Source of the DNA: Candidatus Bathyarchaeota archaeon
GTDB taxonomy: Archaea; Thermoproteota; Bathyarchaeia; Bathyarchaeales; UBA233
Direction of reading: 5' to 3'
Assembly: GCA_023488835.1 (NCBI GenBank)
Contig: JAMDCS010000138.1
Span: 1 to 18,568 of the forward strand
DNA: 18,568 nt
Shown here one piece after another: positions 6,482 through 13,517 of this stretch (its first letter is position 1; the number at the start of each line of letters is the position of its first letter). A program made the position numbers and the translations under genes. Under the pieces are notes generated by a model. It saw only the letters and a program-made list of their open reading frames with translations, had not been told where the DNA came from and made no database searches.

Positions 6482-6811
6482 ATGGATGCGTTTAAGAAGA
6501 TCATTGTTGTCTCGTTGGCTCTTACGCTTATAGCGTTAGGGTTTGTTGCGTGGGTTGCTTCAGACGCAATTGCTAATGGCACCATTCCTGATTCGGAGTC
6601 AGGCATTGTCACTTCAAAGGGTCCAGTTACTGATAGTCACCCCGCCGACTATACGGTTTCTCTTGAGGGCGGTAAGATTCTCTATATTATAAATAATGGT
6701 ACTCTTTATGATGAGCTTGTTTTGGGCGCTAAATATGTGTTTACTTGCCGGATTGATATCTTGGATGATATGATTGTTATTGATAGTGCCTCTCTTTTTG
6801 TTGAAGGTTAG
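6482..6811 (+). CDS. Small membrane-anchored extracytoplasmic protein of unknown function
   Basis: The 109-residue protein has an N-terminal hydrophobic helix (residues ~6-28, IIVVSLALTLIALGFVAWVASDA) that is a signal anchor. About 80 residues follow, predicted outside the cell and beta-rich: YTVSLEGGKILYIINNG, YVFTCRIDIL, MIVIDSASLFV. The spacing of strands suggests a small OB-like barrel, but I recognise no family. The start is set by a perfect GAGGTGAT. Codons mostly end in T (TTT, GTT, GAT, TCT), unlike the A/C-ending codons of alaS and the dnaK operon. This could reflect different expression level or a different origin. It lies between alaS and the heat-shock operon, and is probably its own unit. 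Confidence 0.65.
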   Translation: MDAFKKIIVVSLALTLIALGFVAWVASDAIANGTIPDSESGIVTSKGPVTDSHPADYTVSLEGGKILYIINNGTLYDELVLGAKYVFTCRIDILDDMIVIDSASLFVEG

Positions 6812-6930
6812 ACGAGTTGTGTATGCGTCGGTTTGTTGCTTGCTTGATTGTTGTTGTTTTAATTGATTAGGTTTATTAGTTGTGGGGTTCTGTTGTTTTA
6901 TGCTGTGTTTTGGGCTGTTTTTGGGATAAC

Positions 6931-6940
6931 GCTTATAAGC
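6931..6940 (+). promoter_or_regulatory. TATA box of the grpE-dnaK operon, perfect 10-bp palindrome
   Basis: GCTTATAAGC contains TTATAA and reads the same on both strands. It lies about 36 bases before GTG 6972. Expected transcript start is near 6962, leaving a short leader with the Shine-Dalgarno GGTGA (6963-6967). Confidence 0.6.
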
Positions 6941-6946
6941 ACGCAA

Positions 6947-6958
6947 GCACAGGTGTGC
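6947..6958 (+). promoter_or_regulatory. Inverted repeat GCACA-GG-TGTGC between TATA box and start
   Basis: Five-base arms at 6947-6951 and 6954-6958 are exactly complementary round a GG spacer. Lying between the TATA box and the predicted start point, a protein bound here would block polymerase, as archaeal heat-shock repressors do. The site does not match an operator I know. Confidence 0.35.
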
Positions 6959-6971
6959 ATTAGGTGAAGCG

Positions 6972-7451
6972 GTGCAGCTTCACACATACACTGGTGAACA
7001 AATGCGTAGAAGTTTAACAGTCACCCCAGAAAACGACAAAAAAATCCTACTAACCAAGGGACGCTTCCTAAGCGGAGACGAACCCTACGACATAGACTAC
7101 ACCACAATGGTCAACATCCTCATCGAACTCGGACACAAACTCATGTGGCAAGCCTGGAACGACACAACAACCAACACAACCGTCACCATGAACAAAGCAG
7201 ACATCGTCGAGTCCTTCAAGAAACACTTCTTCAACGCAGAACTAAAAGAAGAAGCCGTCGGAGACCAAGTCGCAGAAATTATATTCAAAAAACTCGTCGA
7301 GCAAACCCACCTCGCCATCGCCCCAAGCCACCAAATCGTAAAAAAAGGCCCAACACAAGCAATAGACGATGAAGACGAAGAAGACAAAGTAGCCGCCGCA
7401 ATTGACCCAAACGCACCCACTGACCCAAAAATGAAAAAATACGTATCATAA
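6972..7451 (+). CDS. Uncharacterised protein, first gene of the grpE-dnaK operon
   Basis: I do not recognise this 159-residue soluble protein. Its N-terminal half (LTVTPENDKKILLTKGRF, YTTMVNILIELGHKLMWQAW) and middle (MNKADIVESFKKHFF ... VGDQVAEIIFKKLVEQTH) look like a compact alpha/beta or mainly helical domain. The C-terminal ~40 residues are low-complexity and acidic (AIDDEDEEDK) then Pro/Ala rich, likely disordered. The GTG start at 6972 has GGTGA five bases upstream and fits the TATA box at 6931; ATG 7002 is an alternative. Only 17 bases separate it from grpE, so co-transcription with the Hsp70 system is very likely. It may be a co-chaperone, a regulator or an unrelated passenger. Confidence 0.75.
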   Translation: MQLHTYTGEQMRRSLTVTPENDKKILLTKGRFLSGDEPYDIDYTTMVNILIELGHKLMWQAWNDTTTNTTVTMNKADIVESFKKHFFNAELKEEAVGDQVAEIIFKKLVEQTHLAIAPSHQIVKKGPTQAIDDEDEEDKVAAAIDPNAPTDPKMKKYVS

Positions 7452-7468
7452 AACAAAGGTAATCCATT

Positions 7469-8032
7469 ATGGCAGCAGAAAACAAAGAACCAACCCCCGT
7501 AGAACAAACAGAAACCAAACCGCAAACAGAAACCCCCACAAAACCAGAGAATACAATAGAGGACTTTGAGAAGCTCCTTGAATCCGAAAAACGGCGCTCC
7601 CAAGACTACCTCACAAGGCTACAGTACTTGCAAGCGGACTACGAAAACATCAAAAAACGCTTCGACCGCGAAACCGAGCAAATCCGCCTCTACGGCAGCG
7701 AACGCATCATAACCGAGCTACTGGATGTTGTTGACGAGTTAGAGTTGGCAGTAAAAGTTGCCAAAAAAGCAGAAAATCCACAGCAAGCACTAATCGAGGG
7801 TGTAGAGATGACTCTTAAGAAGCTCAGAAAGGTTCTTGAGCAAGAAGGAGTCTGTGCAATAGAAGATACAGTGAGTAAAGTTTTTGACCCCTGTCGCCAC
7901 GATGCAATCGCCGCTGAATGCCGCGACGACGTAAAAGAGTGCACAGTTATTGAGGAAATCCGCAAGGGCTACCTGATGCGGAAAAAAGTCCTACGCCCAG
8001 CAATCGTTCGGGTAGCTAAACCATCAAAGTAA
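7469..8032 (+). CDS. grpE: GrpE nucleotide exchange factor for DnaK
   Basis: GrpE releases ADP from DnaK and resets the chaperone cycle. The 187-residue protein has a disordered N-terminus rich in Glu, Thr and Pro (residues 1-28). A long coiled-coil helix follows (EDFEKLLESEKRRSQDYLTR, then LQADYENIKKRFDRETEQI), then a four-helix dimer region (ELLDVVDELELAVKVA), and the C-terminal beta-wing with the signature end GYLMRKKVLRPAIVRVAKP. This is a normal length for GrpE. AAAGGT lies about eight bases before ATG. It sits 39 bases ahead of dnaK, giving the usual grpE-dnaK order. It is a bacterial-type system that archaea acquired laterally. Confidence 0.95.
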   Translation: MAAENKEPTPVEQTETKPQTETPTKPENTIEDFEKLLESEKRRSQDYLTRLQYLQADYENIKKRFDRETEQIRLYGSERIITELLDVVDELELAVKVAKKAENPQQALIEGVEMTLKKLRKVLEQEGVCAIEDTVSKVFDPCRHDAIAAECRDDVKECTVIEEIRKGYLMRKKVLRPAIVRVAKPSK

Positions 8033-8071
8033 CAAACAAAATAGAAATAACAAGTTGGAGGAAAAAATAAA

Positions 8072-10000
8072 TTGAGTACACCAAAAAACAACCAAAAAGT
8101 CCTAGGTATTGACTTAGGTACAACCAATTCAGCCGCAGCCATCTTTGAAGCTGGACATGCATCAGTCATCCCCAGCGCGGAAGGACCCACTATGGCAGGC
8201 AAAATGTTCCCATCCGTTGTGGCCTTCACCAAAGATGGGCAACTCTTAGTCGGTGAACCTGCGAAGCGCCAGGCAACCACCAACAACGAGGGCACCATCT
8301 TTGAAATCAAACGCAAGATGGGCAGCGACTACAAAGCCCAAATCTACGGTAAAGAATACACACCACAACAAATCAGCGCGTTCATTTTACAGAAGATTAA
8401 GAAAGACGCTGAAACCTATCTGGGCGCAACCATAAACCAAGCAGTAATTACTGTCCCGGCTCACTTTAACGACAACCAAAGACAGGCAACTAAAGATGCA
8501 GGTGAAATTGCAGGGTTCCAAGTTATGCGTATCGTAAACGAACCCACTGCTGCATGCCTCGCATACGGCATCGACAAATTGCAACAAGAAATGAAGATTC
8601 TCGTCTTCAGCTTCGGCGGCGGTACCCACGATGTTACCTTAATGGACTTCGGTAAAGGAGTCTTCGAAGTACTCGCCACCTCAGGCGACACACAGCTTGG
8701 TGGAACTGATGTTGATAGAGCAATCATGACCTACCTCATTGAGGAGTTCAAGCGCCAAACTGGTGTTGATGTCTCAGGGGATCGCATGGCCATGTCAAGA
8801 CTAAAAGATGGCGCAGAGAAAGCCAAAATCGAACTCTCAACGTTGATGAGCACAGATATCGACTTGCCTTTCCTAACTGCAGACGCCTCAGGACCTAAAC
8901 ACCTGCACATGACCTTAACCAGAACCAAACTTGAAGCCCTCGCACAGCCAATCGTTGAACGCACAAGACCCACACTCCTAAAAGCCCTAGAGGACGCCAA
9001 ACTAACTCCACAGCAAGTTGACAAAGTCATCCTAATCGGCGGCATGACCAGAATGCCCCTAGTACAACACTTCGTTGAGCAATTACTCGGCAAAGCACCC
9101 GAACGCGGTATTGACCCCATGGAATCAGTTGCAATTGGTGCAGCCATTCAAGCAGGTGTCGTCACAGGCGAAGTCAAAGACCTCCTACTGCTCGACGTTA
9201 CACCCCTAAGCTTAGGTGTCGAAACCTTGGGCGGCGTCATGACTAAAGTCATGGACAAAAACACCACCATACCCACTAAACGTAGCCAAGTCTTCAGCAC
9301 AGCACAGGACTTCCAGAACGCAGTCACCATCCACGTACTCCAAGGCGAACGTGCTATGGCATCGGACAACGTCTCACTGGGCGAATTCAACCTCATGGAC
9401 ATTCCACCATCACCCCGAGGCGTACCACAAATAGAGGTCACCTTCGACATCGACGCTAACGGCATCCTAAACGTAACCGCCAAAGACCGCGGCACAGGCA
9501 AACAAAACAAAATCACCATCAGCGCATCGACAAAGTTATCCTCAGAGGAAAAAGAGCGCCTAATCCGAGAAGCAGAGCAATTCCAAGAGCAAGACCGCAA
9601 AAAGAAAGAAGAAGCCGAAATACGCAACACCGCAGACAGCCTTCTATACACCGCTGAACGCACAAAACAAGACCTCACAGGTAAAATCAGCGCAGAAGAC
9701 ACCACCAAAGTCGATGCAGCAGTAACCGAACTCAAAAACGCACTCGCAGCCAACGACATGGCAGTAGTCAAAACCAAGACTGAGGCCCTACAAAAGATTC
9801 TCCAAGACATCGGAACCAAAATCTATCAGCAAGCCGCAGCAGAAGCAGCCAAACAGCAACAAGCCCAAGGCCAAGCTGGTCCACAGCCAGGCGCAGCCGG
9901 ACCCGGGCCTGAAGCAGGCCCAACTGGCGGCGAAAACATGGGCGGCGGAAGCGGCGCTGGACCCGAAGTAGTAGATGAAGGCGACTATAAAGTAAAGTAA
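8072..10000 (+). CDS. dnaK: DnaK (Hsp70) chaperone with an altered phosphate-2 motif
   Basis: The 642-residue ATP-driven folding chaperone has the usual order: phosphate-1 loop [10 protein letters not shown] (Asp14), Lys80 in FEIKR, Glu157 in NEPTAA, linker [13 protein letters not shown], beta-sandwich substrate domain ([19 protein letters not shown]) and a helical lid. A Gly/Pro/Gln-rich tail ends in DEGDYKVK. The N-terminal lobe lacks the ~24-residue insert of proteobacterial DnaK, as in archaeal and Gram-positive forms. Unusually, phosphate-2 reads [11 protein letters not shown]: Ser180 (codon AGC, 8609-8611) replaces the near-invariant Asp (E. coli Asp194) and His186 replaces Phe/Leu. Thr185 is kept. 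The TTG start is backed by GGAGG (8057-8061). No dnaJ follows in this window. Confidence 0.96.
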   Translation: MSTPKNNQKVLGIDLGTTNSAAAIFEAGHASVIPSAEGPTMAGKMFPSVVAFTKDGQLLVGEPAKRQATTNNEGTIFEIKRKMGSDYKAQIYGKEYTPQQISAFILQKIKKDAETYLGATINQAVITVPAHFNDNQRQATKDAGEIAGFQVMRIVNEPTAACLAYGIDKLQQEMKILVFSFGGGTHDVTLMDFGKGVFEVLATSGDTQLGGTDVDRAIMTYLIEEFKRQTGVDVSGDRMAMSRLKDGAEKAKIELSTLMSTDIDLPFLTADASGPKHLHMTLTRTKLEALAQPIVERTRPTLLKALEDAKLTPQQVDKVILIGGMTRMPLVQHFVEQLLGKAPERGIDPMESVAIGAAIQAGVVTGEVKDLLLLDVTPLSLGVETLGGVMTKVMDKNTTIPTKRSQVFSTAQDFQNAVTIHVLQGERAMASDNVSLGEFNLMDIPPSPRGVPQIEVTFDIDANGILNVTAKDRGTGKQNKITISASTKLSSEEKERLIREAEQFQEQDRKKKEEAEIRNTADSLLYTAERTKQDLTGKISAEDTTKVDAAVTELKNALAANDMAVVKTKTEALQKILQDIGTKIYQQAAAEAAKQQQAQGQAGPQPGAAGPGPEAGPTGGENMGGGSGAGPEVVDEGDYKVK

Positions 10001-10011
10001 AAGCCTCTTTC

Positions 10012-10047
10012 TGCCCTTTTGGGCACCTAATTTTTTGTTTCTTTTTT
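10012..10047 (+). terminator. Hairpin plus T-tract terminator after dnaK
   Basis: TGCCC (10012-10016) and GGGCA (10021-10025) form a 5-bp GC-rich stem with a TTTT loop. Runs of six T at 10031-10036 and 10042-10047 follow. It is the best terminator in the window. Confidence 0.75.
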
Positions 10048-10083
10048 CAGCAACTATTTCTCGTTTGGTTTGTGATTTTCTAG

Positions 10084-10209
10084 TTTAGAAGTTGCTGTAA
10101 AAGTGCCTTGTTTCAACAACAACCAGCCGCCTAGGTAAAAGCGCCCGTTTTTGTAGCAGCATTGGCAAAAGGGAGCAGCTGGTTGCATTTTGATTCTGCA
10201 AGCAGTTCG
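10084..10209 (-). repeat. 126-bp intergenic repeat, copy 2 (inverted)
   Basis: It is the reverse complement of 3359-3484 with 4 mismatches over 126 bases. On the minus strand the same frame is open from GTG 10215 to TAG 10054-10056 and would give 53 residues. The shared 42 codons differ from copy 1 by three amino-acid changes (Cys/Tyr, Ala/Thr, Thr/Ala) and one silent change, so there is no sign of selection for protein. The two copies enclose the whole alaS to dnaK segment. Confidence 0.9.
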
Positions 10210-10230
10210 GTTCACGGCTAATCTTTTTTT

Positions 10231-10240
10231 GCTTTATAGA
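10231..10240 (-). promoter_or_regulatory. TATA box upstream of repeat copy 2
   Basis: On the minus strand this reads TCTATAAAGC. Normal spacing predicts transcription starting near 10208, practically at the first base of the repeat (10209). Confidence 0.45.
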
Positions 10241-10435
10241 GGCGGAGTACGCCGTAGTTCTGCACATGTCTGCTTGTGCGGCAAGTTCTGTTTTGTGTTT
10301 GGGTTGCTTTTCTGCGCCTGTTTTTATGTGTAATGTTCCATTTTACCCACATGCGCTATGTTGGTCTATGTTGGATTCTTGTTTATGTGTATGTGGCGCT
10401 ATGCAGAGAAAAAATAAAAACTCACATAACTTAGT

Positions 10436-10548
10436 CTAATTGCCGCTTAGAATCTGCTGCACCAACAAAGCAGGCAACCCCACGCGATTACCAAGGGTTA
10501 CCGTGTACAGTTGGGCGTCTGGCATGTGTTTTGCTTTCTCGATTAAGA
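10436..10548 (-). pseudogene. Displaced C-terminal segment of the THEP1 gene
   Basis: Stepping back one base at the TCTTAA of the minus strand (10543-10548) restores an open frame. It reads LIEKAKHMPDAQLY, then TVTLGNRVGLPALLVQQILSGN, then stops at TAG (10436-10438). This matches the expected THEP1 C-terminus in position and length. One missing T (TCTT for TCTTT) explains it. Confidence 0.75.
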
Positions 10549-10974
10549 GTCTTTGGCTTTTGCATGCACAACCGCCAACACCACCTTACTGCCATCCAGC
10601 GCCTCAATTGCCGCTTCCTTGAACTTCGGTGAGAAAAGCTCCATTGGCCCAATTTCATCAATCACGACAATGTCAAATTTTCTGGTGGCTTCTGTGATTG
10701 CTTTTACGCCTATCCGCTCAAGGTCTGATAGGTTAACGCGGTATTTTCCTACTTGCGGCCCTGTTTTCTGGTCAACATGCGCCAACCAACCATGCTTGCT
10801 ACTACTTGTGTCGATTACTTCAAATCCCATGCGGGCACAGCCATCGCGAGCTTCACGGCTAATCATCCCGCCCACACTTATGCCATGATTCTTAAGGGCT
10901 TCAACGGTTTTGGATAGAACAGTGGTTTTACCAGTGCCCGGTGCACCTGTGACTAAGAAAATACGTTTCTTCAA
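10543..10974 (-). CDS. THEP1-type nucleoside-triphosphatase, C-terminus lost by frameshift
   Basis: The readable frame gives 143 residues of a P-loop NTPase of the THEP1 family (NTP hydrolysis, biological role unclear). Walker A is VTGAPGTGKTTVL near the N-terminus, then GGMISREARDG, and Walker B is IVVIDEIGPMELF. The end AVVHAKAKDS should continue into the family's final helix, but a TAA stops it at 10543. The missing part is present in the next frame (10436-10548). The start is TTG 10974; there is no Shine-Dalgarno, but an AATTTTAGG element ~30 bases upstream fits a nearly leaderless transcript. Full length after repair would be about 179 residues, the family norm. Confidence 0.85.
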   Translation of the reverse strand: MKKRIFLVTGAPGTGKTTVLSKTVEALKNHGISVGGMISREARDGCARMGFEVIDTSSSKHGWLAHVDQKTGPQVGKYRVNLSDLERIGVKAITEATRKFDIVVIDEIGPMELFSPKFKEAAIEALDGSKVVLAVVHAKAKDS

Positions 10975-11031
10975 AGGATATCTAACAAAGAGAAATCGAA
11001 ATGCACCTAAAATTCTTGCGCTTGCTCAAGC

Positions 11032-11232
11032 TTAGGGGGTGCTTTTCCCGATTGTCAACTTTATTGCCACCACCAAAAACGCTTCAGCAGCAACAATAAT
11101 CGACACAGGCAACACCGGAAAATTAGATATGGCTGTTGAGGCGGATGCATCTGGAAGTGCACATGCAATAGATATCGCTGCAAAAACGACCGATAAAGCC
11201 AAACCAGAGAAAACTAGCAACCGAGACTTCAT
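11032..11232 (-). CDS. Possible two-helix small membrane protein
   Basis: The 66-residue frame has two clear hydrophobic helices, residues ~5-26 (LLVFSGLALSVVFAAISIAC) and ~39-61 (VLPVSIIVAAEAFLVVAIKL), joined by a short polar loop (PDASASTAISNF), with a Lys/Arg N-terminus. A TATA-like element on the minus strand (around 11256-11266) predicts a transcript starting at or beside the ATG, which would be leaderless. The opposite strand carries a 93-codon frame (11039-11320) with no protein character, and I prefer this one. It lies upstream of, and co-oriented with, the THEP1 gene. No family recognised. Confidence 0.45.
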   Translation of the reverse strand: MKSRLLVFSGLALSVVFAAISIACALPDASASTAISNFPVLPVSIIVAAEAFLVVAIKLTIGKSTP

Positions 11233-11289
11233 AATACATAATCAGCACTTTTCCGGTTTATTGCTGTGGATGTCACGTCATTTACGCAC

Positions 11290-11298
11290 ATTTAAAAA
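11290..11298 (+). promoter_or_regulatory. Putative trm1 TATA box
   Basis: ATTTAAAAA lies about 70 bases before ATG 11362. A start near 11321 would leave a ~40-base leader containing the Shine-Dalgarno GGAG at 11351-11354. Confidence 0.4.
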
Positions 11299-11361
11299 CC
11301 TGCATCTTGAAGATTTTTAAGCAATAGCACTCTATCCATAGCCTACCTCTGGAGCACCAAT

Positions 11362-12576
11362 ATGACGGAAAAAATTCCTTACACCGCAGACTTCCCCAGT
11401 GTCACTATAAAAGAAGGCAAAGCCCAAATCCTAGTTCCAGACCTCAAAGCCTATGGAGTGGTCCCCAGCGACTACGCGCCTTCAAAAGCGCCAGTTTTCT
11501 ACAACCCAGTCATGGAATTCAACCGCGACCTCTCAGTTTTAGTGTTTAGGACTTATCAAAAAATGGTAGCTCATGAGGTAGGTATCTGCGAACCGCTGAC
11601 CAGCCAAGGCATAAGAGGAATACGTTACGCCCTTGAAGTCGACGGCGTCACGCATGTGATGGCTAGTGACATAAACCATCATGCCTACGAATTAGCTCAA
11701 CACAACATAGAACTTAACAATCTTCAAGACAAAATCACAATCAAATACGGTGACGCCAACCGCTTAATGAGCAGCAATGCTTCGCCTAAGAAGCGTTTTG
11801 ACATTATTGACCTTGACCCGTTCGGGACTCCTGTGCCCTATTTGGATTCAGCTTTCAGGGCTTTGAAAAATAAAGGGTTGATTGCTGCAACAGCCACCGA
11901 TTTAGCCCCGCTCTGTGGCGTTCATGCTAAAGCTTGCCTACGCAAATACGGCGGCAAACCCATCCGCACCGAATACTGCCATGAAGTAGCCGTCCGCCTC
12001 CTAGCGGGGTGCATGGCCAAAACCGCGGCACAATACGATGTCGGCATCCAAATCCTATTCAGCCACAGCAGCGACCACTACATCCGAGTTTACGCCCAAA
12101 TCGGCTATGGCGCCAAAAAAGCCGACGAAAGCCTCAAGTTCACGGGATATATAATGCATTGCTTCAACTGCATGCACCGAGAAATCGTCTATCAACCTTT
12201 CGGGTGCCCAACATGCCACGAATGCGGCGCCAAAATGGATTACACGGGACCCTTGTGGACTGGACCGATCGCTGATCAGGGTTTTGTGGAGCGGATAATG
12301 GCTGAGAACCAGACTGTGCCACTTAGGAACAACGCTAAAATCAACAAGCTACTCACAAACATCAAGAATGAAGCCAACATGCCCGCAACCTACTTCGTCA
12401 TAGACAAGCTAAGCGGCAAAGACAACTTACCAGCACCATCAAACAAAGTTTTTCTTGAAACACTCCAAAAAGCAGGCTTCACCGCTACGCCTACACACTT
12501 CAATCCAAGAGGCGTAAAGACAAACGCAACAGCAACGGATATGCATAAAACCCTCAAGGACTTAACAGCAACATAA
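11362..12576 (+). CDS. trm1: tRNA (guanine26-N2)-dimethyltransferase Trm1
   Basis: Trm1 uses S-adenosylmethionine to dimethylate G26 at the tRNA core. The 404-residue protein shows NPVMEFNRDLSV (residues 48-59), the SAM-binding stretch EPLTSQGIRGIRYALE, ASDINHHAYELAQHNIELNN (acidic ribose-binding residue), and the catalytic motif DLDPFGTPVPYLD (Asp150-Gly155). TDLAPLCGVHAKACLRKYGG is strongly conserved in archaeal Trm1. The C-terminal part has a zinc cluster (Cys267, Cys270, Cys282, Cys285, Cys288) and WTGPIADQGFVE. All parts are present and the length is normal. GGAG seven bases upstream supports ATG 11362. Transcribed alone. Confidence 0.97.
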   Translation: MTEKIPYTADFPSVTIKEGKAQILVPDLKAYGVVPSDYAPSKAPVFYNPVMEFNRDLSVLVFRTYQKMVAHEVGICEPLTSQGIRGIRYALEVDGVTHVMASDINHHAYELAQHNIELNNLQDKITIKYGDANRLMSSNASPKKRFDIIDLDPFGTPVPYLDSAFRALKNKGLIAATATDLAPLCGVHAKACLRKYGGKPIRTEYCHEVAVRLLAGCMAKTAAQYDVGIQILFSHSSDHYIRVYAQIGYGAKKADESLKFTGYIMHCFNCMHREIVYQPFGCPTCHECGAKMDYTGPLWTGPIADQGFVERIMAENQTVPLRNNAKINKLLTNIKNEANMPATYFVIDKLSGKDNLPAPSNKVFLETLQKAGFTATPTHFNPRGVKTNATATDMHKTLKDLTAT

Positions 12577-12650
12577 TTTGTCCTTTTACCACACCAAACT
12601 ATGCAAGGAATCGAAGAATATTATGCCTAGGTGTTTGCTTGATTACGAAA

Positions 12651-12658
12651 GTTTAAAG
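12651..12658 (+). promoter_or_regulatory. Putative proC TATA box
   Basis: GTTTAAAG lies about 45 bases before ATG 12699; predicted start near 12682. Confidence 0.4.
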
Positions 12659-12698
12659 AGCAAAGCCTAACCCATCTACAAAGCAACAGTGAATACAA

Positions 12699-13511
12699 AT
12701 GATCGGCAAAATCACAGTCATCGGCACCGGCATGATGGGCGGAGCCATAATCAAAAGCCTCGTCAAAGGCAAAATCCCAGCCGCATCCATAACAGCGGTT
12801 GACATCCAAACAGACAAACTAAAAGAGTTCGAGATGCTTGGCGTTAAAACAGACACCAACAACTGTAAAGCTGCCGCAGATGCCGACATCGTATTCATAA
12901 TCGTTAAACCCGGTGACGTATCCAAAGTCCTAAAAGAAATCAGCAAGGAAATCAAAGGCAAACTCGTCATATCCGCCGCCGCCACCGTACCTCTAAGTTT
13001 TCTCTCAAAAAACTCACCAATCGAGGCAAAAATTGTTCGAATCATGCCTAACCTATGCGTCATGGTCCAAGCAGCCTATACCGCTTATTGTTGTAGCGAA
13101 AACGTCACTAACGAGGATAAAGAAACAGTCAAAGAACTGCTAAACACCATGGGCATCTGTGACGAAGTAAACGAAAAATACATGGACGCCATCACCGCAG
13201 TCAGCGGCAGCGGACCCGGATACATCAGCATACTAATCGAAGCCCTCACTTATGCAGGCCTAAAAGTAGGGTTACCCAGAAACATAGCCCTAAACTGCGC
13301 CGCACAATCCATGCTAGGCACAGCCAAACTCGTCACCGACCTACATGAGGAACCATCACACATCAAAGACATGACCACCACCCCCGGCGGAACCACCATC
13401 GAAGCCATCTACCAAATTGAACAAAGCCAAATCCGCCCCGCCATGATACGAGCTATCGAAGAAGCCACCAAAAAGAGCCAAACCATCAGAGAAAAACTAA
13501 GCCTGACTTAG
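12699..13511 (+). CDS. proC: Pyrroline-5-carboxylate reductase
   Basis: ProC reduces pyrroline-5-carboxylate to proline with NAD(P)H, the last step of proline synthesis. The 270-residue protein begins with a Rossmann dinucleotide motif (ITVIGTGMMGGAIIKSL), has FIIVKPGDVSKVLKEI, and then RIMPNLCVMVQAA. The C-terminal dimerisation domain carries AITAVSGSGPGYIS, LPRNIALNCAAQSMLGTAKL and DMTTTPGGTTIEAIY, all P5CR signatures. Length is standard. The HAD phosphatase gene starts six bases after its stop, so the two are probably co-transcribed; no functional link to proline is evident. Confidence 0.95.
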   Translation: MIGKITVIGTGMMGGAIIKSLVKGKIPAASITAVDIQTDKLKEFEMLGVKTDTNNCKAAADADIVFIIVKPGDVSKVLKEISKEIKGKLVISAAATVPLSFLSKNSPIEAKIVRIMPNLCVMVQAAYTAYCCSENVTNEDKETVKELLNTMGICDEVNEKYMDAITAVSGSGPGYISILIEALTYAGLKVGLPRNIALNCAAQSMLGTAKLVTDLHEEPSHIKDMTTTPGGTTIEAIYQIEQSQIRPAMIRAIEEATKKSQTIREKLSLT

Positions 13512-13517
13512 ACCGAT

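Larger units (their letters stand above)
10001..10435. other. Intergenic region between dnaK and the THEP1 gene
   Basis: The gap contains the dnaK terminator (10012-10047), repeat copy 2 (10084-10209) and its minus-strand TATA box (10231-10240). From about 10245 to 10435 I see only T/G-rich sequence with minor repetition (CTATGTTGG twice near 10355-10372, GCGCTATG twice near 10352 and 10397) and no supportable gene. Confidence 0.5.

Noticed and set aside
7097..7603. 168-codon minus-strand frame across the heat-shock operon start
   Set aside because: It is antisense to two well-supported genes; its Phe/Cys/Gly-rich translation is typical of a shadow frame.
9148..9819. 223-codon minus-strand frame inside dnaK
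   Set aside because: Ser/Arg-rich shadow of the strongly conserved dnaK coding strand.
10085..10267. 60-codon minus-strand frame over repeat copy 2
   Set aside because: It uses a different frame from the one shared by both copies and has no protein character.
10345..10405. Short direct repeats CTATGTTGG and GCGCTATG
   Set aside because: Each occurs only twice with irregular spacing; too little for a CRISPR or iteron array.
11039..11320. 93-codon plus-strand frame between the THEP1 gene and trm1
   Set aside because: Low-information composition, no ribosome site, and it opposes a frame with clear transmembrane helices and a suitable TATA box.
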